DNA of 64,000 bases from Corynebacterium timonense. Its GTDB lineage: Bacteria; Actinomycetota; Actinomycetes; Mycobacteriales; Mycobacteriaceae. Of the stretch, positions 51,251 through 59,538 are shown piece by piece. The stretch covers positions 1,922,001-1,986,000 of the forward strand of contig NZ_LT629765.1 in assembly GCF_900105305.1 (NCBI RefSeq), in the 5' to 3' direction. Positions within the stretch are counted from its first letter, which is position 1, and the number at the start of each line of letters is the position of its first letter. A program made the translations under genes and the position numbers. The notes under the pieces are model-generated. The model saw nothing but the letters and a program-made list of their open reading frames with translations, ran no database searches and was not told the origin of the DNA.

Positions 51251-52500
51251 TGCTCTTCCTTTTCCTTTCGACGGCTCGCAACCCGGTTCACTGTCTTGCG
51301 GATCCCGGAGGCCGACTCTTCTTCCTCCCGTTCGGGCCGTTCGGCTTCTGCCACGAATTCTTCGGGGGCGTAGACGGGAAGCTCGATCGTGAACGTCGAG
51401 CCCGTCCGAGGCCGGGACCACACCTTGATATTACCCCCGTGGTTGATCACCACATGCTTCACGATGGCCAACCCAAGCCCCGTGCCTCCCGTCGAACGCG
51501 AGCGGGCCTTGTCCACCCGGTAGAAGCGTTCAAATACGCGCTTCTGATCCTCCGGCGCAATGCCTATGCCCCGGTCCGTGACCCGGATGAGCACGACGTT
51601 GTCGCGCACTACCTTCTGCGTGATGCTCACCGGCTGCCCGTTCGGCGAGTAATTGATGGCGTTGGAGACCAGGTTGGAGACCGCGGCGGTCAGCAACGCC
51701 TTGTCGCCGACGACCCGCAGACCCGTGGGGGCGCTGCGCGTCAGCTCGATCTCCCGGTTCTCCGCGGTGACCTTGTTGCGCTGGATGGCGGCGTCGATGA
51801 TCTCGTCAACCCGCACGAGCGTCATGTCGGGCAGCGCCTCGGCACCCTGCAGCTTCGACAGGGAGATGAGGTCCGTGATCATCTCGCCCATGCGCTGGGA
51901 CTCTTTGAGCAGCTTCGTGCCAAAATAGTCCACCATCTCGGGGTCCGCCGGGTCCTCCAGGAGGGCCTCGGCGAGGAGCGAAATGCCGCCCACCGGGGTT
52001 TTCAGCTCGTGCGAGACGTTGGCCACGAAATCGCGGCGCGCCGACTCCATGCGCACGTTTTCGGACTCGTCGGAGCCGTACGCCACAACGAAGGTGTTCT
52101 CGCTCAGGGTCAGCGGCTTCACCAAGGCGCGCACGTTGCGGATCCGGTTTGCCGTGGGGCGCTGCGGCAACACCAGCTCGAGCTCGCGGTCCTCCTGGTC
52201 CCCGAAGACCTTCACGGCCTCCTTCCACACCACGGGGTTGACGGTGCGGTCGTGCACGAGCGTCATGTCGTGGGCGCGCGAGTTGGACAGGATCACGCGC
52301 CCCGCCCGGTTCATCACCGCCACGCCCGTCGGGGAGCCCTGCATGGACAGGTGCAACACCTCGCTGAGGGTGGACACTGCGGATTCTGCAGGCTCCGCGT
52401 CCCTGGCGGCGCCCCCGCGCCAACGGCGCGCAGCGCCAACGGCACACACCACCAGGGCGCACAGCGCTACGCCAAGGACGAACGCAAGGACGGGGGACAC
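51247..52500 (-). CDS. senX3: Sensor histidine kinase SenX3
   Basis: A 417-residue membrane histidine kinase. It has one N-terminal helix (VLAFVLGVALCALVVCAV), a PAS-like domain (about 45-150), the phosphorylated His in ANVSHELKTPVGG, and ATP site blocks NLVSNAINYS, DRGIGIA and GGTGLGLAIVKH. The C-terminal tail is acidic. GTG start at 52500. Partner of RegX3; in mycolata it answers phosphate limitation. Confidence 0.93.
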   Translation of the reverse strand: MSPVLAFVLGVALCALVVCAVGAARRWRGGAARDAEPAESAVSTLSEVLHLSMQGSPTGVAVMNRAGRVILSNSRAHDMTLVHDRTVNPVVWKEAVKVFGDQEDRELELVLPQRPTANRIRNVRALVKPLTLSENTFVVAYGSDESENVRMESARRDFVANVSHELKTPVGGISLLAEALLEDPADPEMVDYFGTKLLKESQRMGEMITDLISLSKLQGAEALPDMTLVRVDEIIDAAIQRNKVTAENREIELTRSAPTGLRVVGDKALLTAAVSNLVSNAINYSPNGQPVSITQKVVRDNVVLIRVTDRGIGIAPEDQKRVFERFYRVDKARSRSTGGTGLGLAIVKHVVINHGGNIKVWSRPRTGSTFTIELPVYAPEEFVAEAERPEREEEESASGIRKTVNRVASRRKEKEEQ

Positions 52501-52549
52501 GTGTTACCTTTCCACAGATGCGCGGCCGCCTGCCGCGCCGATACGATCT

Positions 52550-53329
52550 CTACCCCTGCTGGGCACCCTGGTTGGCCACGGCTGCCGCGCCGGCCGCGGC
52601 GGCCTCCGGGTCGAGGTAGGTCCCGCCGGGGTTGAGCACGGAGCCGGCCGCGTCGAACTCATAGATCAGCGGCATGCCGGTGGGGATGTTCAGGCTGGCG
52701 ATGTCTTCGTCGGAAATCCCGTCGAGGTACTTCACCAGGGCGCGCAAGGAGTTGCCGTGCGCAGCGACCATGACGTTCTTGCCCTCGAGCACCTCAGGCA
52801 GGATCACGTCGACGTAGTAGGGCAAGAAGCGCTCCACCACGTCCTTCAGGCACTCGGTGCGCGGCACCTCGGGGAGGAAGGCGTAGCGGGCGTCGTCCGT
52901 CTGGGCGTACTCGTTGTCCGTGTCGATCTCCGGCGGCGGGGTGTCGTAGGAGCGCCGCCACGTCATGAACTGCTCTTCGCCGAACTCTTCGCGAATCTCG
53001 GCCTTGTTCAGGCCCTGCAGCTTGCCGTAGTGGCGCTCGTTGAGGCGCCAGCTGCGCTGCACGGGGATCCAGTGCCGGTCCGCCACGTTGAGCGTGATGT
53101 TCGCCGTGCGGATGGCGCGGCGCAGAAGGGACGTAAACAGGACGTCGGGCAGGACGCCCTCCTTGACCAGCAGGCGGCCGGCGTTGACGGCCTCCTGCTC
53201 GCCCTGCTCGGTCAAATCAACGTCGACCCAGCCGGTGAATTGGTTGGACTTGTTCCACTCGCTCTGCCCGTGTCGGACCAAGATCAGGGTGCCGTGCCGT
53301 GACTGCAGCTGTGACTGTTGGTGTGCCAT
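52550..53329 (-). CDS. gpmA: 2,3-BPG-dependent phosphoglycerate mutase GpmA
   Basis: A 259-residue glycolytic enzyme. [12 protein letters not shown] holds the phosphorylated His, [17 protein letters not shown] is the substrate loop, and [16 protein letters not shown] has the second His. The Ala-rich C-terminal tail is longer than usual. The start is ATG 53329 (MAHQQSQ). The frame is open without a stop all the way back into mshA, which looks like a fusion, but is better explained by a missing base (see the mshA entry). Confidence 0.93.
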   Translation of the reverse strand: MAHQQSQLQSRHGTLILVRHGQSEWNKSNQFTGWVDVDLTEQGEQEAVNAGRLLVKEGVLPDVLFTSLLRRAIRTANITLNVADRHWIPVQRSWRLNERHYGKLQGLNKAEIREEFGEEQFMTWRRSYDTPPPEIDTDNEYAQTDDARYAFLPEVPRTECLKDVVERFLPYYVDVILPEVLEGKNVMVAAHGNSLRALVKYLDGISDEDIASLNIPTGMPLIYEFDAAGSVLNPGGTYLDPEAAAAGAAAVANQGAQQG

Positions 53330-53393
53330 GCGTCTAGCATGCCACGACAACGCAGCGGGCGCCGCCTGCCTACCGGGGACCTGGCGGGCGCTA

Positions 53394-54658
53394 CTACCCC
53401 CGAAGGCGGCGCGCTCGTGCGCTCCCGGCGCGAAGGAGTTGAGGGTGTCGCGGTAGACCTCCTCCAGCTTCTCCGCGGCCGCGGCCCAGCTGAACCCGGC
53501 CGCGTGTGCCACGGCGTTACGGCCCATCGCGATGCGGCGCGGGTCGTCGCGCAGGATGTCGCCCAGCACGGCCGCCCATTCCTCCGGGTCGTGGCTGCCG
53601 ACGAGGACGCCCGTGCGGCCGTCGGCAACCGCGAGCGGCAGCCCGCCGACCCGCGCCGCGACGACGGGGGTGCCGGCGGCCTGCGCCTCCACGGCGACGA
53701 GGCCAAAGGACTCGTTGTAGCTGGGCACCGCCACGACGTCGGCCGCCTGGTACACGCTTACCAGTTCCTCTGGCGGGCGCGGCCCGAGGAAGCGCACCTG
53801 CGCCCCGATACCCTCCTTGCAGGCCAGGTCGCGGTAGCGCGCAACGCTCGCCTCGCTTCCCGACGCCCCACCGCACAGCACCACCCGCACCTCGAGCTCC
53901 TGCTCGCGCCGCCGCAGCTCGCCGACCGCACGAATGAGCACCTGGGGCCCCTTAAACTCCTGCAGGCGCCCCACGAAGGCGATGACCTTCGCGTGCAACG
54001 GCAGGCCTAAGTCGCGCCGCGCCACCTCGGTGTTGCGGTTGGTTCCGGGCGTAAACAGGGCGGTGTCCGCCCCGGGCGTGACCACCCGGATCACGGCGGA
54101 GGTGACGTCGTAGTGGCTGGCCAGCTCTCGGCGCTCATTGTCGGTGTTGACCACGAGCGTCTCGGCGTTGTCCACCAGCTGTTGCTCGCAGATGCGGCGG
54201 GCCTCCCCCTCGGCGGCGGTGTCCGGGGAGCCGGCGGCGTTTTTCACCGCCGCCCACGTGTGCCCGGTGTGGACGAGGGGCACGCGCGCGAGGTCCGCGA
54301 GCAGCCACCCGACCTGGCCGGACAGCCAGTAGTGGGAGTGGATCAGGTCGTAGCCTAGCTCGCGGGTGCGCGCGAACTGTACGATCCCGCCGGCGAAAGC
54401 GGCGAGCTGGGTGGGCAGCTCCTCCTTGCTCAACCCCTCGTAGGGCCCGGCGATGACGTTGACCACCCGCAGGTTGCGTTCCACCTCGACGACCTCGCCC
54501 TGGCTGGGCCGCGAGGCGCGGGTGAACACGTCGACAATGACGCCTTGGCGCGCGAGCTCGCGCGCCACGTTGAGCACGTAGACGTTCATGCCTCCGGCGT
54601 CGCCGGTGCCCGGCTGTTCCAGCGGGGACGTGTGCATGGAGATCATGGCAACGCGCAT
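53394..54658 (-). CDS. mshA: D-inositol-3-phosphate glycosyltransferase MshA (end frame uncertain)
   Basis: GT4 enzyme that makes the first mycothiol intermediate from UDP-GlcNAc and inositol 3-phosphate. Start [17 protein letters not shown] with [12 protein letters not shown], then [19 protein letters not shown] and the E-x7-E block [14 protein letters not shown]. As given, the frame runs through 53329 into gpmA. At 53397-53401 there is a run of five C (minus G5) directly before CTACTA (minus TAG TAG). One more G would read GGG GGG TAG TAG, ending the protein at about 424 residues, the normal size. GTG 54667 is an alternative start. Confidence 0.88.
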
Positions 54659-54679
54659 GGGGTCCACCTTACGGCGCTG

Positions 54680-55654
54680 CTACCACGCGGCGTGGCGGTG
54701 CCAGGAGGAAAAGTCGGCGGCGACGGTGGCCGCCAGCTCGCGGTAGGCCCGGCGCGTCGCCGGGGCCAGCCTGCCCAGGTCCACCACGGCCCCCTCGGCG
54801 AGGTGCCGGTCGTAGGGGATGGTGTGTACGGCCCGCGTGCGCGCCGCGAAGTGCCCGATCAGCCGGTCCATGTCGATGCTGGGAGCGCCCGGGGCGGAGG
54901 CGGAGACAACCACGACGGCGTTGGCCGCCAGCTGGTCGTAGCCGTGCAGGTTGAGCCAGTCGAGGGTCGCCGAGGCCGACTGCGCGCCGTCAAGCGCGGG
55001 CGAGGTGACCAGTACGAGGGTGTTCGCCAGGTCCAGCACGCCCGCCATCGCCGAGTGCATGAGTCCGGTGCCGCAGTCGGTGAGGATGATGTTGTAGTGG
55101 TGCTGCAGAATGTCCACCGCCCGGCGGTAGTCCGCCTCGCTGAACGCGACGCTAACGGCGGGGTCGCGTTCGGAGCCGACCACCTCAAGCCGCGAGCTCG
55201 CCTGGTGGGTGAAGGCGCGGACCTGCGGGTAACGCGAGGTGTCCGGCGCACTGAGCAGGTCCCGGATCGTTGCCGGCGCGGCCACGGCGGCGCGCTGCGC
55301 CAGGGTCCCGAGGTCCGGGTTGGCGTCGATCGCGATGACGCGGTCGCCGCGCTCGGCCGCGAAGACCCCGCCGAGGGCGACCGTGGTCGTGGTCTTGCCC
55401 ACGCCGCCCTTCAGCGACATCACCGCGATGCGGTAGTCGCCCCGGAGCGGCGCGCGAATCGCCTCCTCGAGCTGCGCTTCTCGCACCTCGCTTATCGACG
55501 CCCCCGGGTTCAGCCGTCCCCCCGACACCGCGTGCACGACCCGGCGCCACCCCCGAGCCGGGGCCGCTTTGACTGGGTTGACGACGAGGCTGTTGTCCAA
55601 CCCCCCAGCCGGCCCTTCACCCTGGTGTCCCTGTACTGGCGTGTGAATGCTCAC
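54680..55654 (-). CDS. MinD/ParA-type ATPase (EspI-like)
   Basis: 324 residues. A hydrophilic N-terminal region of about 75 residues leads to a ParA/MinD ATPase with Walker A SLKGGVGKTTTT, DANPDLGTL (Walker A' region) and a TDCGTG switch. The segment GWRRVVHAVSGGRLNPG just before it occurs in EspI and other type VII secretion-linked ATPases of mycolata; no esx genes are visible here. The start is GTG 55654 with a GGGGGAG about 8 bp upstream; earlier in-frame codons lie in the promoter. Confidence 0.78.
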   Translation of the reverse strand: MSIHTPVQGHQGEGPAGGLDNSLVVNPVKAAPARGWRRVVHAVSGGRLNPGASISEVREAQLEEAIRAPLRGDYRIAVMSLKGGVGKTTTTVALGGVFAAERGDRVIAIDANPDLGTLAQRAAVAAPATIRDLLSAPDTSRYPQVRAFTHQASSRLEVVGSERDPAVSVAFSEADYRRAVDILQHHYNIILTDCGTGLMHSAMAGVLDLANTLVLVTSPALDGAQSASATLDWLNLHGYDQLAANAVVVVSASAPGAPSIDMDRLIGHFAARTRAVHTIPYDRHLAEGAVVDLGRLAPATRRAYRELAATVAADFSSWHRHAAW

Positions 55655-55854
55655 CGTTTTTCTCCCCCCTTGTGTGCGCGCCGCCGCGGCGCGAATACCC
55701 ACGTTCTTACACCATCCCGGCCCGCCCGCACGCGGAAACCGCCCAATGATGTATTCCCCCTCACGCTTTCCGTGGGATTGTGACACGCAGCACGATTCAT
55801 TTATCTATACTAAGCACCAATCGAACGTCGGAAAGCGATAAGGAGAAACCCTCA

Positions 55855-57573
55855 ATGGGCGCTTACGAAGAAAAAGCCTGGCTACAGCACTACGCAAAGT
55901 GGACGCCGCGCGAGATCGAGCTCGACTCGGACACCCTCGTGGATATCTACGAGCGCAACCTCGCGAAGCACTCGAACCGCGTAGCCACCTGGTTCTTCGG
56001 GCAGACGATGACCTACGCGGACCTCAACGAGCAGGTGCTCAAGCTCGCCGCCGGCCTGCAGGAGATGGGTGTGAAGAAGGGCGACCGCGTCGCCATCCTG
56101 CTGCCCAACTGCCCGCAGCACATCGTCGCCTTCGCCGCGGTCATGCGCCTCGGCGCCATCATCGTCGAGCACAACCCCCTCTACACCGCGGCCGAGCTGC
56201 TGCCGCAGTTCCAGGACCACGGCGCGAAGGTCGCCATCGTGTGGGACAAGGCCGCCGAAATGGTCTCCACAATCCGCTCGGACGCCCCGCTGTCCACCAT
56301 CATCTCGGTCAACATGATCGAGGCAATGCCCCTGCCCTACCGCCTGGCGCTCAAGGTCCCGGTAGGCCCGCTGAAGGCGATGCGCGAGAAGCTCTCCGCC
56401 CCAGCCCCCGCCACGATGCCGTGGCAGGCGGCGCTCATCGACAAGCAGTTCCACCCCGCCGAAGACATCAAGCAGGACGACACCGTCCTCATCCTCTACA
56501 CCTCCGGCACCACCGGCCCGCCCAAGGGCGCGCAGCTGACGCACGGCAACCTCAACGCCGTGCTCAAGGGCGGCCTGGACTGGGTCAAGGACCTCGGCAA
56601 AGACCGCGAGAAGATCATGACGATCCTCCCGCTGTTCCACGTCTACGGCCTCGCGCTGAACCTCGGGCTCGCCCTCGGCATCGGCGCCGAGATGATCCTC
56701 GTGCCCGCGCCGGAGCCAGCGCTCATCGCCATGGCGCTGAAGAAGAACCCGCCGACCTTCTTCCCCGGCGTGCCCACCCTCTACGAAAAGATCGCCGAGG
56801 GCGCTATCGCCAACGACAAGCGTTACCCGTCGATCCGCAACTCCTTCTCTGGCGCGTCGACGCTGCCCGCCTCCACCATCGAGAAGTGGGAGTCCATCAC
56901 CGGCGGCGTGCTCGTCGAGGGCTACGGGCTGACCGAGACCTCCCCGATCGTCACCGCCAACCCGATGGACGGCAACCACCGCCCCGGCTACATCGGCATC
57001 CCCTTCCCCAACACCGAGGTCCGCATCGGCAACCCGGATAACCTGGACGAGACCATGCCCGACGGCGAGCCCGGCGAGCTTCTCGTGCGCGGCCCGCAGG
57101 TGTTCAAGGGCTACCTGAACAAGCCCGAGGCCACCGAGAAGGCCTTCCACGACGGCTGGTTCCGCACTGGCGACATGGGCATCATGGAGTCGGACGGCTA
57201 CATCCGCCTCGTCTCCCGCATCAAGGAAATGATCATCACCGGCGGCTTTAACGTCTACCCCGACGAGGTCGAGCAGGTGATCAAGCAGCACGAGGACGTC
57301 GAGGACATCGCTGTCGTCGGCCGCCCCCGCGCAGACGGCTCCGAGGACGTCGTCGCCTGTGTGACCCTCCGAGAGGGCGCCGTGATCCAGTCCGACACAC
57401 TGCGCGACTACGCCCGCGAGCGCCTCACCCCCTACAAGGTGCCGCGCACCTTCTACCACTTCGAGGAGCTCGCCCGCGACATGACGGGCAAGATCCGCCG
57501 CCGCGAGGTGCAGCAAACGCTCGTGGACATGCTCGACAGCGGAAACGACACCACCGTCGGCGAGAAGGACTAA
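55855..57573 (+). CDS. Long-chain acyl-CoA ligase, copy 1
   Basis: A 572-residue AMP-forming FadD-type ligase. The P-loop is YTSGTTGPPKGAQLTH, then VEGYGLTETSP, the hinge DGYIRLVSRIKEMIITGG and the catalytic Lys in TGKIRRRE. It starts MGAYEEKAWLQHYA with AAGGAG 9 bp upstream. It has a strong terminator at its end. First of three consecutive paralogues; substrate chain length is not shown by the sequence. Promoter signals in the 200-bp gap before it include a TATACT hexamer near 55808. Confidence 0.93.
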   Translation: MGAYEEKAWLQHYAKWTPREIELDSDTLVDIYERNLAKHSNRVATWFFGQTMTYADLNEQVLKLAAGLQEMGVKKGDRVAILLPNCPQHIVAFAAVMRLGAIIVEHNPLYTAAELLPQFQDHGAKVAIVWDKAAEMVSTIRSDAPLSTIISVNMIEAMPLPYRLALKVPVGPLKAMREKLSAPAPATMPWQAALIDKQFHPAEDIKQDDTVLILYTSGTTGPPKGAQLTHGNLNAVLKGGLDWVKDLGKDREKIMTILPLFHVYGLALNLGLALGIGAEMILVPAPEPALIAMALKKNPPTFFPGVPTLYEKIAEGAIANDKRYPSIRNSFSGASTLPASTIEKWESITGGVLVEGYGLTETSPIVTANPMDGNHRPGYIGIPFPNTEVRIGNPDNLDETMPDGEPGELLVRGPQVFKGYLNKPEATEKAFHDGWFRTGDMGIMESDGYIRLVSRIKEMIITGGFNVYPDEVEQVIKQHEDVEDIAVVGRPRADGSEDVVACVTLREGAVIQSDTLRDYARERLTPYKVPRTFYHFEELARDMTGKIRRREVQQTLVDMLDSGNDTTVGEKD

Positions 57574-57603
57574 CCGCGCCCCGCCCCGATACGCCCCACA
57601 CCC

Positions 57604-57642
57604 CGAACCGAAGGCCGGAACCCCCGCCTTCGGTTCGTTTGT
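57604..57642 (+). terminator. Terminator after acyl-CoA ligase copy 1
   Basis: A perfect 12-bp stem CGAACCGAAGGC / GCCTTCGGTTCG with a 10-nt loop, followed by TTTGTT. Separates copy 1 from copy 2. Confidence 0.88.
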
Positions 57643-57764
57643 TGGGGGCGGAATTTTGCGGGGCGAAAAGGTACGTAGCGGCACACGGCGAGCCCTATAC
57701 TTCCTAGGTACTTAGCCCATCAAAGCTAACCGTTACGCCATTCACGGAGAAAGGGCCCACCGAC

Positions 57765-59471
57765 ATGGGAGCGTACGAAAACAAAGCCTGGCTGCGCCAC
57801 TACGCCGACTGGACCAACCCCGAGCCGGACCTCGGCGAGCACACCTTGGTCTCGCGCTACAGGCAGTCGGTAGCCCAGAGCCCCGACGCCAAGGCCACGT
57901 GGTTCATGGGCGCCGAACTGACCTACGGCCAGCTCGACGAGCAGGTCCGGCGCGTCGCCGGCGCGCTGGCCGGGCTCGGCGTGAAAAGGGGCGACCGCGT
58001 CGTCATCGCGCTGCCGAACTGCCCGCAGCACGTCGTGTCCATCCTCGCCGTGCACTCGCTCGGCGCAGCCGTCGTCGAGCACAACCCGCTCTACACCGCC
58101 TACGAGCTGAAAAGCCAGGTCCTCGACCACGGCGCGACCGTCGCCATCGTGTGGGACAAGGCAGCCCCCGTCTACCGCGACCTCGCCGCCGCGACCCAGC
58201 TGAGCACCATCGTCAGCGTCAACATGATCGACGCGATGCCGTGGCACCTGCGCACCGCGCTGAAGCTGCCCCTGCCGTCCATCCGCGCGAAGCGCGAGGA
58301 GCTGAGTGCTGCCGCCCCCGGCACCATCGCCTTCCGCGACCTGCTCGCGGCCGACGCCGAGCCGCCGCACACGGAAGTCACCCAAGAGGACACCGCCTTT
58401 ATCCTCTACACCTCCGGCACCACGGGCGAGCCCAAGGGCGCGCCCCTGACACACGGCAACCTCAACGCCAACCTCGTCACCGGGCTCGAGTGGCTCGAGG
58501 ACTGGGGCTCCAAGGAAGAAAAAGTCCTGGCCATCCTGCCCCTCTTCCACGTCTACGGCCTGTTGCTCAACTTCTCTCTGGCCATCTCGAATGCCTCCCA
58601 AATCATCCTGGTGCCGGCGCCGAAGCCGGAGCTGATGTACCCCGCCATCGAGAAGACCAAGCCCACGATGCTGCCCGGGGTGCCCACGCTCTACGAGCGC
58701 ATCGCCGCCTGGGCCACAGAGAACAACAAGGACCTCACGTCCATCCGCAACTCCTTCTCCGGGGCGGCAACGCTGCCCGCCGCGACCCTCGCGCAGTGGG
58801 AGAAGGTCACCGGCGGGCGCCTCGTCGAGGGCTACGGGCTCACCGAAACCTCGCCCATCCTGACGTCCAACCCGATGAACGGCAAGCACCGCCCCGGCTA
58901 CGTCGGCGTGCCCTACCCGCTCACCGACATCCGCATCGCCAACCCCGACAACCCCGCCGAAACGATGCCGGACGGCGAGCCCGGCGAGCTGCTCGCCCGC
59001 GGCCCCCAAGTCTTCGGCGGTTACCTGAACAAGCCCGAGGCGAACGAACGGGCCTTTTACGACGGCTGGTTCCGCACCGGTGACATGGCCATCATGGAGG
59101 AAGACGGCTTCATCCGTCTCGTCGCGCGCATCAAGGAAATGATTATCACCGGCGGCTTCAACGTCTACCCCGACGAGGTCGAGCAGGTGTTCAAGCAGCA
59201 CCCGGACATCGACGACATCGCGGTCGTCGGCCGCCCCCGCACGGACGGTTCCGAGGACGTGGTCGCCTGCGTGGCCCTGCACGAGGGGGCCGTGCTCGAC
59301 CCCGACGGGCTCACGGAGTTCGCCCGGGAGCGCCTCACCCCCTACAAAGTGCCGCGCACCTTCTACTACTTCGATGCCCTCGAGCGCGACCAGACCGGCA
59401 AGATCCGCCGCAAGGCCGTGCAAAAGACGTTGCTCACCATGATCGAGGAAGGGACCGCGCGCAGCGAATAG
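57765..59471 (+). CDS. Long-chain acyl-CoA ligase, copy 2
   Basis: A 568-residue paralogue of the preceding ligase. Motifs are YTSGTTGEPKGAPLTH, VEGYGLTETSPILTS and TGKIRRKAVQ. Start MGAYENKAWLRHYA, with ggagaaagg upstream and a TATACT hexamer at about 57702, so it has its own promoter. Residue differences from copies 1 and 3 lie mainly in the acyl-pocket half, which would fit different substrates. Intact. Confidence 0.93.
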   Translation: MGAYENKAWLRHYADWTNPEPDLGEHTLVSRYRQSVAQSPDAKATWFMGAELTYGQLDEQVRRVAGALAGLGVKRGDRVVIALPNCPQHVVSILAVHSLGAAVVEHNPLYTAYELKSQVLDHGATVAIVWDKAAPVYRDLAAATQLSTIVSVNMIDAMPWHLRTALKLPLPSIRAKREELSAAAPGTIAFRDLLAADAEPPHTEVTQEDTAFILYTSGTTGEPKGAPLTHGNLNANLVTGLEWLEDWGSKEEKVLAILPLFHVYGLLLNFSLAISNASQIILVPAPKPELMYPAIEKTKPTMLPGVPTLYERIAAWATENNKDLTSIRNSFSGAATLPAATLAQWEKVTGGRLVEGYGLTETSPILTSNPMNGKHRPGYVGVPYPLTDIRIANPDNPAETMPDGEPGELLARGPQVFGGYLNKPEANERAFYDGWFRTGDMAIMEEDGFIRLVARIKEMIITGGFNVYPDEVEQVFKQHPDIDDIAVVGRPRTDGSEDVVACVALHEGAVLDPDGLTEFARERLTPYKVPRTFYYFDALERDQTGKIRRKAVQKTLLTMIEEGTARSE

Positions 59472-59538
59472 GGGCAGGTAGAGCACGCCCCGAAAACAAT
59501 AGCGCGCCAAAAGAAAGGCGCACCTATACTGGGGACAC

